From NCBI RefSeq assembly GCF_030296695.1, contig NZ_AP027737.1:1922001-1986000 (forward strand): 64,000 bases of DNA. Direction: 5' to 3'. The notes under the pieces were generated by a model. That model was not told where the DNA came from. It was given only the letters and a program-made list of their open reading frames with translations, and did no database searches. The DNA is from Agromyces mangrovi (GTDB lineage: Bacteria; Actinomycetota; Actinomycetes; Actinomycetales; Microbacteriaceae). Each line of letters begins with the position of its first letter. Within the stretch, counting starts at the first letter, position 1. Below are positions 9,329 through 16,208 of the stretch, one piece after another. Made by a program: the position numbers and the translations under genes.

Positions 9329-10351
9329 ATGGCGGTGAGCGTGCGCGACGTCGCCCTCGCGGCATCCGTCTCGGTCGGCACCGTCTCGAACGTGCTCAAC
9401 CGCCCCGACAAGGTCGCGCCGGCGACCGTGGAGCGTGTCCTCGCGGCGATCCAGGAGCTCGGATTCGTGCGCAACGACGCCGCACGGCAGCTCCGCGCGG
9501 GCCGCAGCCGCAGCATCGGCCTCGTCGTGCTCGACGTGCGCAACCCGTTCTTCACCGACATCGCCCGCGGCGCCGAGAACCGCGCCGCCGAAGACGGCAT
9601 GAACGTGCTGCTCGGCAACTCCGACGAGTCGCAAGCGCGCGAGACCAGCTACCTCGACTCGTTCGAGGAGCAGCGCGTGCACGGACTCGTCGTCTCGCCG
9701 CTCGACGAGGACCTCACGCGCTTCGCCCGCCTCGCCGAGCGCGGCACGCCCGTCGTGCTGGTCGACCGCGAGTCGCCCGAGGAGTCGCTGTCGTCGGTCG
9801 CGGTCGACGACGTCGAGGGCGGGGCGCTCGCGGTCGAGCACCTGCTGTCGATCGGGCGCCGGCGCATCGCGTTCGTGGGCGGCCCGCACGGCATCCGCCA
9901 GGTGGCCGATCGCCTCGAGGGCGCGCGCAAGGCCATCGAGCAGGTGCCGGATGCCACGCTCGAGGTCGTCGCGACCACGTCGCTCTCCGTGCTGGAGGGG
10001 CGCCGGGCCGGCGAGGCGCTGCGCGAGCGTGCGGCGGCCGACCGGCCGGACGCGGTGTTCGCGGCGAACGACCTGCTCGCGACCGGCGTGCTGCAGGCCC
10101 TCGTGATGATGGGCGGACTCGCGGTGCCCGACGACATCGCGCTGATCGGCTACGACGACATCGACTTCGCGCAGGCGGCGGTGGTGCCGCTCAGCTCGAT
10201 CCGCCAGCCCGCGGTGCTCATGGGCTACACGGCGGTCGACCTGCTCATGCGGGAGACCTCCGACGCGGCATCCGATTCGGCCCCCGAGCGCCAGCACGTC
10301 GTGTTCCGGCCCGAGCTCGTGGTGCGCGAGTCGACCGGCGGCGTCTCCTGA
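9329..10351 (+). CDS. LacI-family regulator, probable repressor of the rhamnose genes
   Basis: A 340-residue regulator. The N-terminal helix-turn-helix VRDVALAASVSVGTVSNVLN (residues 5-24) is followed by the hinge region with RQLRAGRSRSIGLVV and a periplasmic-binding-protein-like sensor domain (residues ~60-330; GYDDIDFA near 280). The start is the second in-frame Met, preceded by GGAGGGAGG; a TACACT -10 box lies at 9284-9289. It is the last gene of the rhamnosidase/hydrolase unit. Matching palindromes occur before rhaM, the importer, this rhamnosidase and the second GH78/dehydrogenase pair. The effector is unknown, probably L-rhamnose or an intermediate. Confidence 0.88.
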   Translation: MAVSVRDVALAASVSVGTVSNVLNRPDKVAPATVERVLAAIQELGFVRNDAARQLRAGRSRSIGLVVLDVRNPFFTDIARGAENRAAEDGMNVLLGNSDESQARETSYLDSFEEQRVHGLVVSPLDEDLTRFARLAERGTPVVLVDRESPEESLSSVAVDDVEGGALAVEHLLSIGRRRIAFVGGPHGIRQVADRLEGARKAIEQVPDATLEVVATTSLSVLEGRRAGEALRERAAADRPDAVFAANDLLATGVLQALVMMGGLAVPDDIALIGYDDIDFAQAAVVPLSSIRQPAVLMGYTAVDLLMRETSDAASDSAPERQHVVFRPELVVRESTGGVS

Positions 10352-10393
10352 GCCCGACGCGGTGACGCGCCCGCGCCCTCGCCCGCGCCCGCT

Positions 10394-11128
10394 TCAGGCG
10401 GGGGCGGACTGCAGGCGCGCCGAGGCGGTCGCCATGTGGGCGGCCATGGCGGATGCCGCGCGGTCGGCGTCGCGCGCGGCGAGCGCGTCGTACACGGCCC
10501 GGTGCTCGGCGAGCGCGGTCGCGGCGTGCGACGGGTCCTGCACCGCCCGGTCGACCCAGACGCGCAGCAGCGAGCGCACGATCTGGAGCAGGTCGAGCAG
10601 CACGCCGTTGTCGGCGGCTCGGGCGAGGTCCTGGTGGAAGGCGAGGTCGGCGGCGACGAACGCGTGCAGGTCGTCGGCGGCTTCGGCCATCTCGTCGAGG
10701 TGGGCTGACAGGCGCGCGAGCTCGTCGTCGGTGAGGCGCTCGGCAGCGAGGCGCGCGACGTAGATCTCGAGGCCCGATCGCACCTCGAGCAGCTCGCTGG
10801 TGCGGTGCTCGCCGATGAGCATGCCCCAGCTGAGGGTCTGGGGGAGCAGCTCGCTCGCGGTGCCGCGCAGGTAGGTGCCCGAACCGGGTCGCACGTCGAC
10901 GATGCCGAGGATCTCGAGCGCGGCGAGCGCCTCGCGCACGGCCGAGCGGCCGACCTCGAGCGTCGCGGCGAGCTGCCGCTCGGGCGGCAGGCGGGTGCCG
11001 GCGGCGATCGAGCCGCTCGTGAACAGCTCGAGGAGTCGCTCGGCGACGACCGCGACCGACGACCGCGCGGGCAGGGCGGTCAGGGCGGCGGTGATCTCCG
11101 CGGGGGAGTCGTCACGGAACACGGGCAT
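10394..11128 (-). CDS. GntR-family (FadR subfamily) regulator, probable controller of the apionate operon
   Basis: About 244 residues. A winged-helix domain (residues ~25-85, with GTRLPPERQLAATLEVGRSA and VREALAALEILGIVDVRPG) is followed by an FCD helical ligand domain (LEVRSGLEIYVARLAAERL; metal-binding-type DLAFHQDLARAADN and AEHRAVYDAL). The ATG at 11128 is preferred because AGG lies eight bases before it; a GTG two codons earlier (11134) is the alternative. It is divergent from the five-gene operon at 11254-16082, and two matching palindromes lie between them. FCD regulators usually bind sugar acids or related carboxylates, which fits apionate or a derivative (inference). Confidence 0.85.
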   Translation of the reverse strand: MPVFRDDSPAEITAALTALPARSSVAVVAERLLELFTSGSIAAGTRLPPERQLAATLEVGRSAVREALAALEILGIVDVRPGSGTYLRGTASELLPQTLSWGMLIGEHRTSELLEVRSGLEIYVARLAAERLTDDELARLSAHLDEMAEAADDLHAFVAADLAFHQDLARAADNGVLLDLLQIVRSLLRVWVDRAVQDPSHAATALAEHRAVYDALAARDADRAASAMAAHMATASARLQSAPA

Positions 11129-11140
11129 GCGCACAACCTA

Positions 11141-11196
11141 CCAACCGGTTTCCCGTCGGCCGAGGCGCCGCGCTTGAAATTGGTCAACCGGTTTGC
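11141..11196. promoter_or_regulatory. paired GntR-type operators in the divergent promoter region
   Basis: Two near-identical sites, CCAACCGGTTTCC at 11141-11153 and TCAACCGGTTTGC at 11184-11196, share the palindromic core CAACCGGTTT and are 43 bases apart. They lie between the GntR gene and the kinase operon, so the protein probably controls both directions. Confidence 0.65.
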
Positions 11197-11253
11197 TTGA
11201 ATGGTGCGTGCCCGCGCACACCGCACCCGGGCACGCACCGACAGGAGACAGCG

Positions 11254-13026
11254 TTGACTCGACTCTTCAACGAGCCCGACGCGTTCGCCGACGAGATGAT
11301 CGCCGGGTTCGTGGCGGCCAACCGGCGATACGTCCGCAGCGTCCCCGGCGGGGTCGTCCGCAGCACCCGCTCACCGCAGGGCCAGGTGGCCGTCGTCATC
11401 GGCGGCGGCTCGGGTCACTACCCGGCGTTCGGCGGCCTGGTGGGCCAGGGCCTCGCCCACGGTGCCGCGATGGGCAATCTCTTCGCCTCGCCCGCCACCC
11501 AGCAGGTGCACCAGGTCGCGCGCGCCGCCCAGCACGGCGCCGGCGTGCTGCTGAGCTACGGCAACTACGCGGGCGACGTGCTGAACTTCGACGCCGCGCA
11601 GGAGCAGCTGCGCGCCGAGGGCATCGCCTGCGAGACCGTCACCGTCACCGACGACATCTCGAGCGCGTCCGTCGCCGAGCGCCACAAGCGCCGCGGCATC
11701 GCCGGCGACCTCACCGTCTTCCGGGCGGCCGCGGCCGCTGCAGAGGCCGGCCACGACCTCGCCGACGTCGCCCGCGTCGCGCGCCTCGCCAACGAGCGCA
11801 CCCGCTCCTTCGGCGTCGCCTTCACGGGCTGCACCCTGCCCGGCGCCGACGAGCCTCTGTTCACCGTGCCCGAGGGGCGCATGGCCGTCGGCCTCGGCAT
11901 CCACGGCGAGCCCGGCATCGACGAGACCGACATCCCCACCGCCGACGAGCTCGCCGAGCGCCTGGTCGGCGACCTGCTCGCCGATGCCGAGCTGCCCGAC
12001 GGCGTCGACACCCCGCGCGGCGCCCGCGTCGTGCCCATCCTGAACGGCCTCGGTGCGCTCAAGTACGAGGAGCTCTTCGTCGTCTACCGCCGCGTCGCCG
12101 AGTTGCTCGAGGTCGCCGGCGTCGAGGTCGTCGACCCGCACGTCGGCGAGTACTGCACGAGCTTCGACATGGCCGGCTGCTCGCTCACCCTGTTCTGGCT
12201 CGACGACGAGCTCGCCGAGCTCTGGGAGACGCCGGTCGACACCCCTGCGTACCGGCGCGGCTCGGTCGTGCCCGCCGAACTCGACGACAGCGAAGCGGAT
12301 GCCCCTGGGTCGACCGACCCCGCCACCCCGGCGATCCCCGACGCGACGCCCGCCTCGCGCGAGGCCGCCCGCACCGTGCTCGCCGCGCTCGAGACCGTCG
12401 CGGCCACCGTCGACGCGCACGTCGACGCGCTCGGTCGCATGGACGCGATCGCCGGCGACGGCGACCACGGCATCGGCATGCAGCGCGGGTCGCACGCGGC
12501 CGTCACTGCGGCTCGCGAGGCCGTCGAGGCGGGCGCGGGCGCCGGCACGACGCTCGCGCGCGCGGGCGACGGCTGGTCGCACCGGGCGGGCGGCACCTCG
12601 GGCGCGCTCTGGGGGCTCGCGCTGCGCGAGGTCGGCGCCGCCCTGGGCGACGAGGCCGCGCCGACGCGCGACGCGGTCGCCGCCGGCGTGACCGCGGCCG
12701 ACACCGGCATCCGCTCCTACGGCAAGGCCGAGGTGGGCGACAAGACCATGGTCGACGCGCTCGTGCCGTTCGCCGCCGCCCTGCGCCGCGAGGTCGACGC
12801 AGGCTCCCGACTCGCCGACGCCTGGGCGACCGCAGCCTCCGAGGCATCCGTCGCCGCAGCCGCCACCGCCGACCTGCTGCCCCGCATGGGACGCGCCCGC
12901 CCCCACGCCGAGAAGAGCCTCGGCACCCCAGACCCGGGCGCGCACTCGTTCGCCCTCATCGTCACCGCGGTCGGCGAGATGCTCGCCGCCGCCGCCTCCG
13001 CACCACCGAAGGGACCCTCGGCATGA
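11254..13026 (+). CDS. lerK: dihydroxyacetone kinase-family sugar kinase, probable L-erythrulose kinase
   Basis: A 590-residue DhaK-DhaL fusion. The N-terminal DhaK half carries the sugar-binding [18 protein letters not shown] and [13 protein letters not shown]. The C-terminal DhaL half starts near residue 360 after an acidic Ala/Pro linker and carries the ATP/Mg signature [15 protein letters not shown] and the [10 protein letters not shown] loop. The start is TTG at 11254, chosen because AGGAG lies six bases upstream. Family members of this fused type phosphorylate dihydroxyacetone or L-erythrulose. Cotranscribed TIM-like, RpiB-like and decarboxylase-like genes favour L-erythrulose, giving L-erythrulose 1-phosphate. 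The gene overlaps the next by four bases. Confidence 0.8.
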   Translation: MTRLFNEPDAFADEMIAGFVAANRRYVRSVPGGVVRSTRSPQGQVAVVIGGGSGHYPAFGGLVGQGLAHGAAMGNLFASPATQQVHQVARAAQHGAGVLLSYGNYAGDVLNFDAAQEQLRAEGIACETVTVTDDISSASVAERHKRRGIAGDLTVFRAAAAAAEAGHDLADVARVARLANERTRSFGVAFTGCTLPGADEPLFTVPEGRMAVGLGIHGEPGIDETDIPTADELAERLVGDLLADAELPDGVDTPRGARVVPILNGLGALKYEELFVVYRRVAELLEVAGVEVVDPHVGEYCTSFDMAGCSLTLFWLDDELAELWETPVDTPAYRRGSVVPAELDDSEADAPGSTDPATPAIPDATPASREAARTVLAALETVAATVDAHVDALGRMDAIAGDGDHGIGMQRGSHAAVTAAREAVEAGAGAGTTLARAGDGWSHRAGGTSGALWGLALREVGAALGDEAAPTRDAVAAGVTAADTGIRSYGKAEVGDKTMVDALVPFAAALRREVDAGSRLADAWATAASEASVAAAATADLLPRMGRARPHAEKSLGTPDPGAHSFALIVTAVGEMLAAAASAPPKGPSA

Positions 13027-13498
13027 CCGACACCGCACCACTCCGCATCGTCATCGGCAGCGACGACGCCGGCTTCGACTACAAGGAGATCCTGAAGCGC
13101 GACCTCGAGGCGAGCGACGGTGTCGCGTCGGTCGTCGACGTGGGCGTGGACGCCGACGGCCACACCCCTACCCGAAGGTCGCCGTCGCAGCCTCCGAACT
13201 CGTGCGCGACGGCGAGGCCGACCGCGCGCTGCTCATCTGCGGCACCGGGCTCGGCGTCGCCATCGCGGCCAACAAGGTGCCCGGCATCCGCGCGGTGACC
13301 GCGCACGACAGCTTCTCGGTCGAGCGCGGGGTGCTCTCCAACAACGCCCAGGTGCTCACGATGGGCCAGCGCGTCGTCGGCATCGAGCTCGCCCGCCGCC
13401 TCGTGCGCGAGTGGCTCACCTACCGCTTCGACCCGACCTCGGCGTCGGCCGAGAAGGTCGCCGTCATCGACGCCTACGAGACCACCGGCAGCTGCTGA
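13023..13498 (+). pseudogene. derI: RpiB-family isomerase, probable D-erythrulose 4-phosphate isomerase, frameshifted
   Basis: The joined product is about 158 residues of the RpiB/LacAB family. The start at 13023 (ATGA overlap with the kinase stop) reads [18 protein letters not shown] to DADGHTP. One C is missing from the run at 13165-13168. The next frame resumes [12 protein letters not shown], then [16 protein letters not shown] (active-site Cys and anion hole) and [20 protein letters not shown]. The usual GSDHAG of ribose-5-phosphate isomerase B is GSDDAG here, consistent with a tetrulose-phosphate substrate. It would form D-erythrose 4-phosphate. Probably a sequence error rather than a dead gene, since its operon is otherwise intact. 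Confidence 0.78.
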
Positions 13499-14403
13499 TG
13501 CACGCACCCGTCTCGGTCGGCATCAGCCTGAAGATGTACTTCGGGCACGCCGACGGACTGCACTGGCTGCGCGAGGTCGCCGCGCGCGTGCCCGCGCATC
13601 CGGCGGTCGCCGACGGGCGGGTCGAGTGCTTCGTCATCCCGTCGTACCTGCAGGTGCCGGCCGCCGTGGCCGCGTTCGCCGGCTCGCCGGTGCGGGTCGG
13701 TGCGCAGGACCTCGCGACCGAGGACCGCGGCGCGTTCACGGGCGAGGTCTCGGGTGCCGAGCTCGCCGAGGTGGGCGCGACGTACGTCGAGGTCGGCCAC
13801 GCCGAGCGTCGGCGGCTGTTCGGCGAGACCGAGGAGGTCGTGGCCGCGAAGACCCGGGCGGCGCTGCGCAACGGCCTCGTTCCCGTGCTCTGCGTGGGCG
13901 AGGGCGAGCGGATGCCTCCGGCCGACGCCGTCGCCGAGGTCGTCGGCCAAGTGCAGGGCGCCCTGTCCGGCGCGCCCGCCGGTCGCGTCATCGTGGCCTA
14001 CGAGCCGGTCTGGGCGATCGGCGCCCCGTCGCCTGCACCTGCCGCCCACATCACCGAGGTCGCGCTCGGCCTGCGCGCCGCGGTCGCCGAGTTCGAGGGG
14101 CGCGACGGCTCCGGCGTGATCTACGGCGGCTCGGCCGGCCCCGGCCTGCTCACCGCGCTCGACGGCGCGGTCGACGGCCTGTTCGTGGGCCGGTTCGGCC
14201 ACGACCCCGACGCCTTCCTCGCCGTGCTCGACGAGGCCGCCGACCTCGCCGCCGCCCGTGCCGCCGCCCGTGCCGACCACCCTTCCCGCGAGTCGCCACG
14301 AAATGTCGCTATCGGGCGCCCGATAGCGGCATTTCATGACGACTCGGCGGATGCGGATGCGGATGCGGGTGCGGGGGCGTCCGGGGAGCCGACGAGGGGG
14401 TAG
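13498..14403 (+). CDS. lerI: triosephosphate isomerase-like protein, probable L-erythrulose 1-phosphate isomerase
   Basis: A 301-residue TIM-barrel isomerase. Catalytic residues are Lys12 (GISLKMYFG, replacing the normal GNWKMN), His101 (VGHAERR, replacing GHSERR) and Glu169 (AYEPVWAIG). The phosphate-gripper GGSAGP is present. The altered N-terminal motif and the operon argue for the erythrulose 1-phosphate to D-erythrulose 4-phosphate isomerase rather than glycolytic TIM. The ATG overlaps the previous stop by one base. The last ~40 residues do not belong to the fold: they are encoded by a 58-bp palindromic element (14289-14346) and a GGATGC tandem repeat. Confidence 0.8.
   Translation: MHAPVSVGISLKMYFGHADGLHWLREVAARVPAHPAVADGRVECFVIPSYLQVPAAVAAFAGSPVRVGAQDLATEDRGAFTGEVSGAELAEVGATYVEVGHAERRRLFGETEEVVAAKTRAALRNGLVPVLCVGEGERMPPADAVAEVVGQVQGALSGAPAGRVIVAYEPVWAIGAPSPAPAAHITEVALGLRAAVAEFEGRDGSGVIYGGSAGPGLLTALDGAVDGLFVGRFGHDPDAFLAVLDEAADLAAARAAARADHPSRESPRNVAIGRPIAAFHDDSADADADAGAGASGEPTRG
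14289..14346. repeat. 58-bp palindromic element, family A copy 1
   Basis: Begins CGAGTCGCCACGAAATG and ends CATTTCATGACGACTCG. The two arms pair over 28 bases with three mismatches, all C/T changes. It has exactly the same length and outer arms as the elements at 29790-29847 and 45940-45997. It lies within the 3' end of the lerI frame and adds residues to that protein. Confidence 0.8.
14349..14366 (+). repeat. (GGATGC)x3 hexanucleotide repeat
   Basis: Three tandem copies of GGATGC directly after the family A element, followed by a one-base variant GGGTGC. It encodes the DADADAGAG stretch at the lerI C-terminus. The unit is the same hexamer that recurs throughout the window. Confidence 0.8.
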
Positions 14404-14410
14404 TCGGGCG

Positions 14411-15205
14411 ATGATCGGGCTCGGCACGTACGCGTTCTTCTGGCAGCACTCCGATCGGGTGCCCGAGCCGCTCTCCTTGGTCGGCGCGTTCGAGGCGACC
14501 CGGGCGCTCGGCGTCGACCTGTTCCAGGTCTGCGACTACGCGCCGCTGCTCGAGCTGACCGAGCGCGAGATCGGCGATGCGGCCCGCGCGGCATCCGACC
14601 TCGGGCTCACCATCGAGCTCGGCACCAAGGGCATCGCGCCCGACCACCTCGCGCGCTTCCTGCGCCTCGCCGACGCGTTCGACGCCCGGCTCGTGCGCAG
14701 CATGGTGTTCGGCGCCGACTTCCGCCCGACGCTCGCCGAGGCCAAGGAGCTGCTCGCGCGAAGCATCCGCGACTACGAGGCCGCCGGCGTCACCCTCGCA
14801 CTCGAGACCTACGAGCAGCTGCCCACCGCCGAGCTGGTCGGACTCGTCGAGCGCGTCGGCAGCGATCGCCTCGGCATCTGCCTCGACCCGCCCAACGTGG
14901 TCGCGGCGCTCGAACTGCCGCGCGACACGATCGACGCCTGCGCCGCGCTCACCCGCAACGTGCACGCCAAGGACTCGGCCTTCGCCCGCCAGGACGGCTG
15001 GGTCGGCTTCACCTACACCGGCACGCCCATGGGCGAGGGCCTGGGCGAGTACCCGTACCTGTTCGAGCAGATCCGCCCGCGCGAGCACGGCATCAACGAG
15101 ATCGTCGAGCACTGGTTGCCCTGGCAGGGCGACCCCGAGACCACCGTCCGCACCGAACGGGAGTGGACGGCCACCGCACTGGAGTACCTGAGGAGCATGT
15201 CATGA
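14411..15205 (+). CDS. oiaC: sugar phosphate isomerase/epimerase-family TIM barrel, probable 3-oxo-isoapionate decarboxylase
   Basis: A 264-residue xylose-isomerase-like TIM barrel. The N-terminus IGLGTYAFFWQ and metal-ligand candidates Glu in LALETYEQ, Asp in GICLDPPN, His in RNVHAKD and Glu in HGINEIVEHW are all in place. By family it could be an isomerase, epimerase or decarboxylase. The D-apionate pathway has a member of this fold that decarboxylates 3-oxo-isoapionate to L-erythrulose, and here it sits exactly between the erythrulose-processing genes and the apionate oxidoisomerase-like gene. The function is therefore inferred from context. The stop overlaps the next start (ATGA). Confidence 0.68.
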   Translation: MIGLGTYAFFWQHSDRVPEPLSLVGAFEATRALGVDLFQVCDYAPLLELTEREIGDAARAASDLGLTIELGTKGIAPDHLARFLRLADAFDARLVRSMVFGADFRPTLAEAKELLARSIRDYEAAGVTLALETYEQLPTAELVGLVERVGSDRLGICLDPPNVVAALELPRDTIDACAALTRNVHAKDSAFARQDGWVGFTYTGTPMGEGLGEYPYLFEQIRPREHGINEIVEHWLPWQGDPETTVRTEREWTATALEYLRSMS

Positions 15206-16082
15206 CCGACACCGTGCAGAACCCCCGCAGTCCGACACCCACACCATCGCCGTGCTCGGCGCCGGCGGCAAGATGGGGATGCGCGTCAGCGACAACCTCG
15301 TCGAGACCGACCACACCGTCTTCTACGTCGAGGTCGCCCCGGCCGGGCGCGAGCGCGTCGAGGCGGCCGGGCGCACGCTCACCGACCTGGCCGACGCCGT
15401 GCGCGAGGCCGACATCGTCGTCTTCGCGGTGCCCGACCTCGCGCTCGCCCCGGTCACCGCCGAGGTCGTGCCGCAGATGAAGCCCGGCGCGATCGTGCTG
15501 ACGCTCGACCCGGCGGCCGCGTACGCGGGCCTGCTCACGACCCGCGACGACGTGATCCAGGCGGTCGCGCACCCGTGCCACCCGTCGATCTTCCTGCAGC
15601 GCACGACGCCCGAGGAGTACGCCGACACGTTCGGCGGCATCGCGGCCCCGCAGGACGCCATCGCGGCCATCGAGTCCGACGACCCCGCGAAGCAGGCCAT
15701 CGTCGAGGCGACCGTGCGCGCCATCTACGCGCCCGTCGTCGACGTGCACTGGGTCACGATCAAGCAGCTCGCGCAGCTCGAGCCGACCCTCGTCGAGACG
15801 ATCGCCTGCATGATCGGCGCGCTGCTCAAGGAGTCGCTCGACGAGGCCGTCAACACGATGGGCGTGCCCGAGGCGGCGGCCCGCAGCATCCTGCTCGGCC
15901 ACACCCAGGTCGCCCTCGCGAACGGCCTGCGCGGCGACAACCCGTTCAGCGACGCGTGCCTCATCGCGATGGACTACGGCAAGGAGTCGATCATCAAGGA
16001 CGACTGGAAGAAGGTCTTCCGCGACGACGAGCTCGACAAGAACCTCGCGCGGATGCTCCACCTGGAGCGCATCGAGCGCTGA
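15202..16082 (+). pseudogene. apnO: NAD-binding oxidoreductase, probable D-apionate oxidoisomerase, frameshifted near the start
   Basis: The joined product is about 293 residues. It starts at 15202; one C is missing from the run at 15222-15226 after TVQN, and the next frame resumes HTIAVLGAGGKMGMRV, a Rossmann dinucleotide-binding motif. Further landmarks are AHPCHPSIF, FGGIAAPQDAI and a C-terminal helical domain with FSDACLIAMDYGKE and KDDWKKVF. These match my recollection of the ApnO family, which oxidises and isomerises D-apionate to 3-oxo-isoapionate; sequence search was not possible. It is the last gene of the five-gene operon. A phosphogluconate-dehydrogenase-like function is the fallback. 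Confidence 0.7.
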
Positions 16083-16108
16083 CCCGCTTCACCCGGATCC
16101 ACCGGCAC

Positions 16109-16182
16109 GTGCCCGTCGTTCGGGCACGTCGAACTCGGTTGGGCACGCTGACTTCGACGTGCCCGAACGAGTTCGACGTGCC
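16109..16182. terminator. inverted repeats between convergent genes, possible bidirectional terminator
   Basis: A small hairpin (GTGCCCG at 16109-16115 with CGGGCAC at 16121-16127) overlaps a larger inverted repeat, GGCACGTCGAACTCG starting 16123 against CGAGTTCGACGTGCC ending 16182. It lies between the convergent apionate operon and the second rhamnosidase. There is no T tract, so intrinsic termination is uncertain; it may be another palindromic repeat family. Confidence 0.4.
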
Positions 16183-16208
16183 GAACCGGAGCCCGACGGC
16201 CCCGCGCC

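Noticed and set aside
11254..13026. Kinase considered as a glycerol/dihydroxyacetone pathway enzyme
   Set aside because: Possible by family, but no glycerol dehydrogenase or PTS subunit is nearby and the linked isomerases fit erythrulose better.
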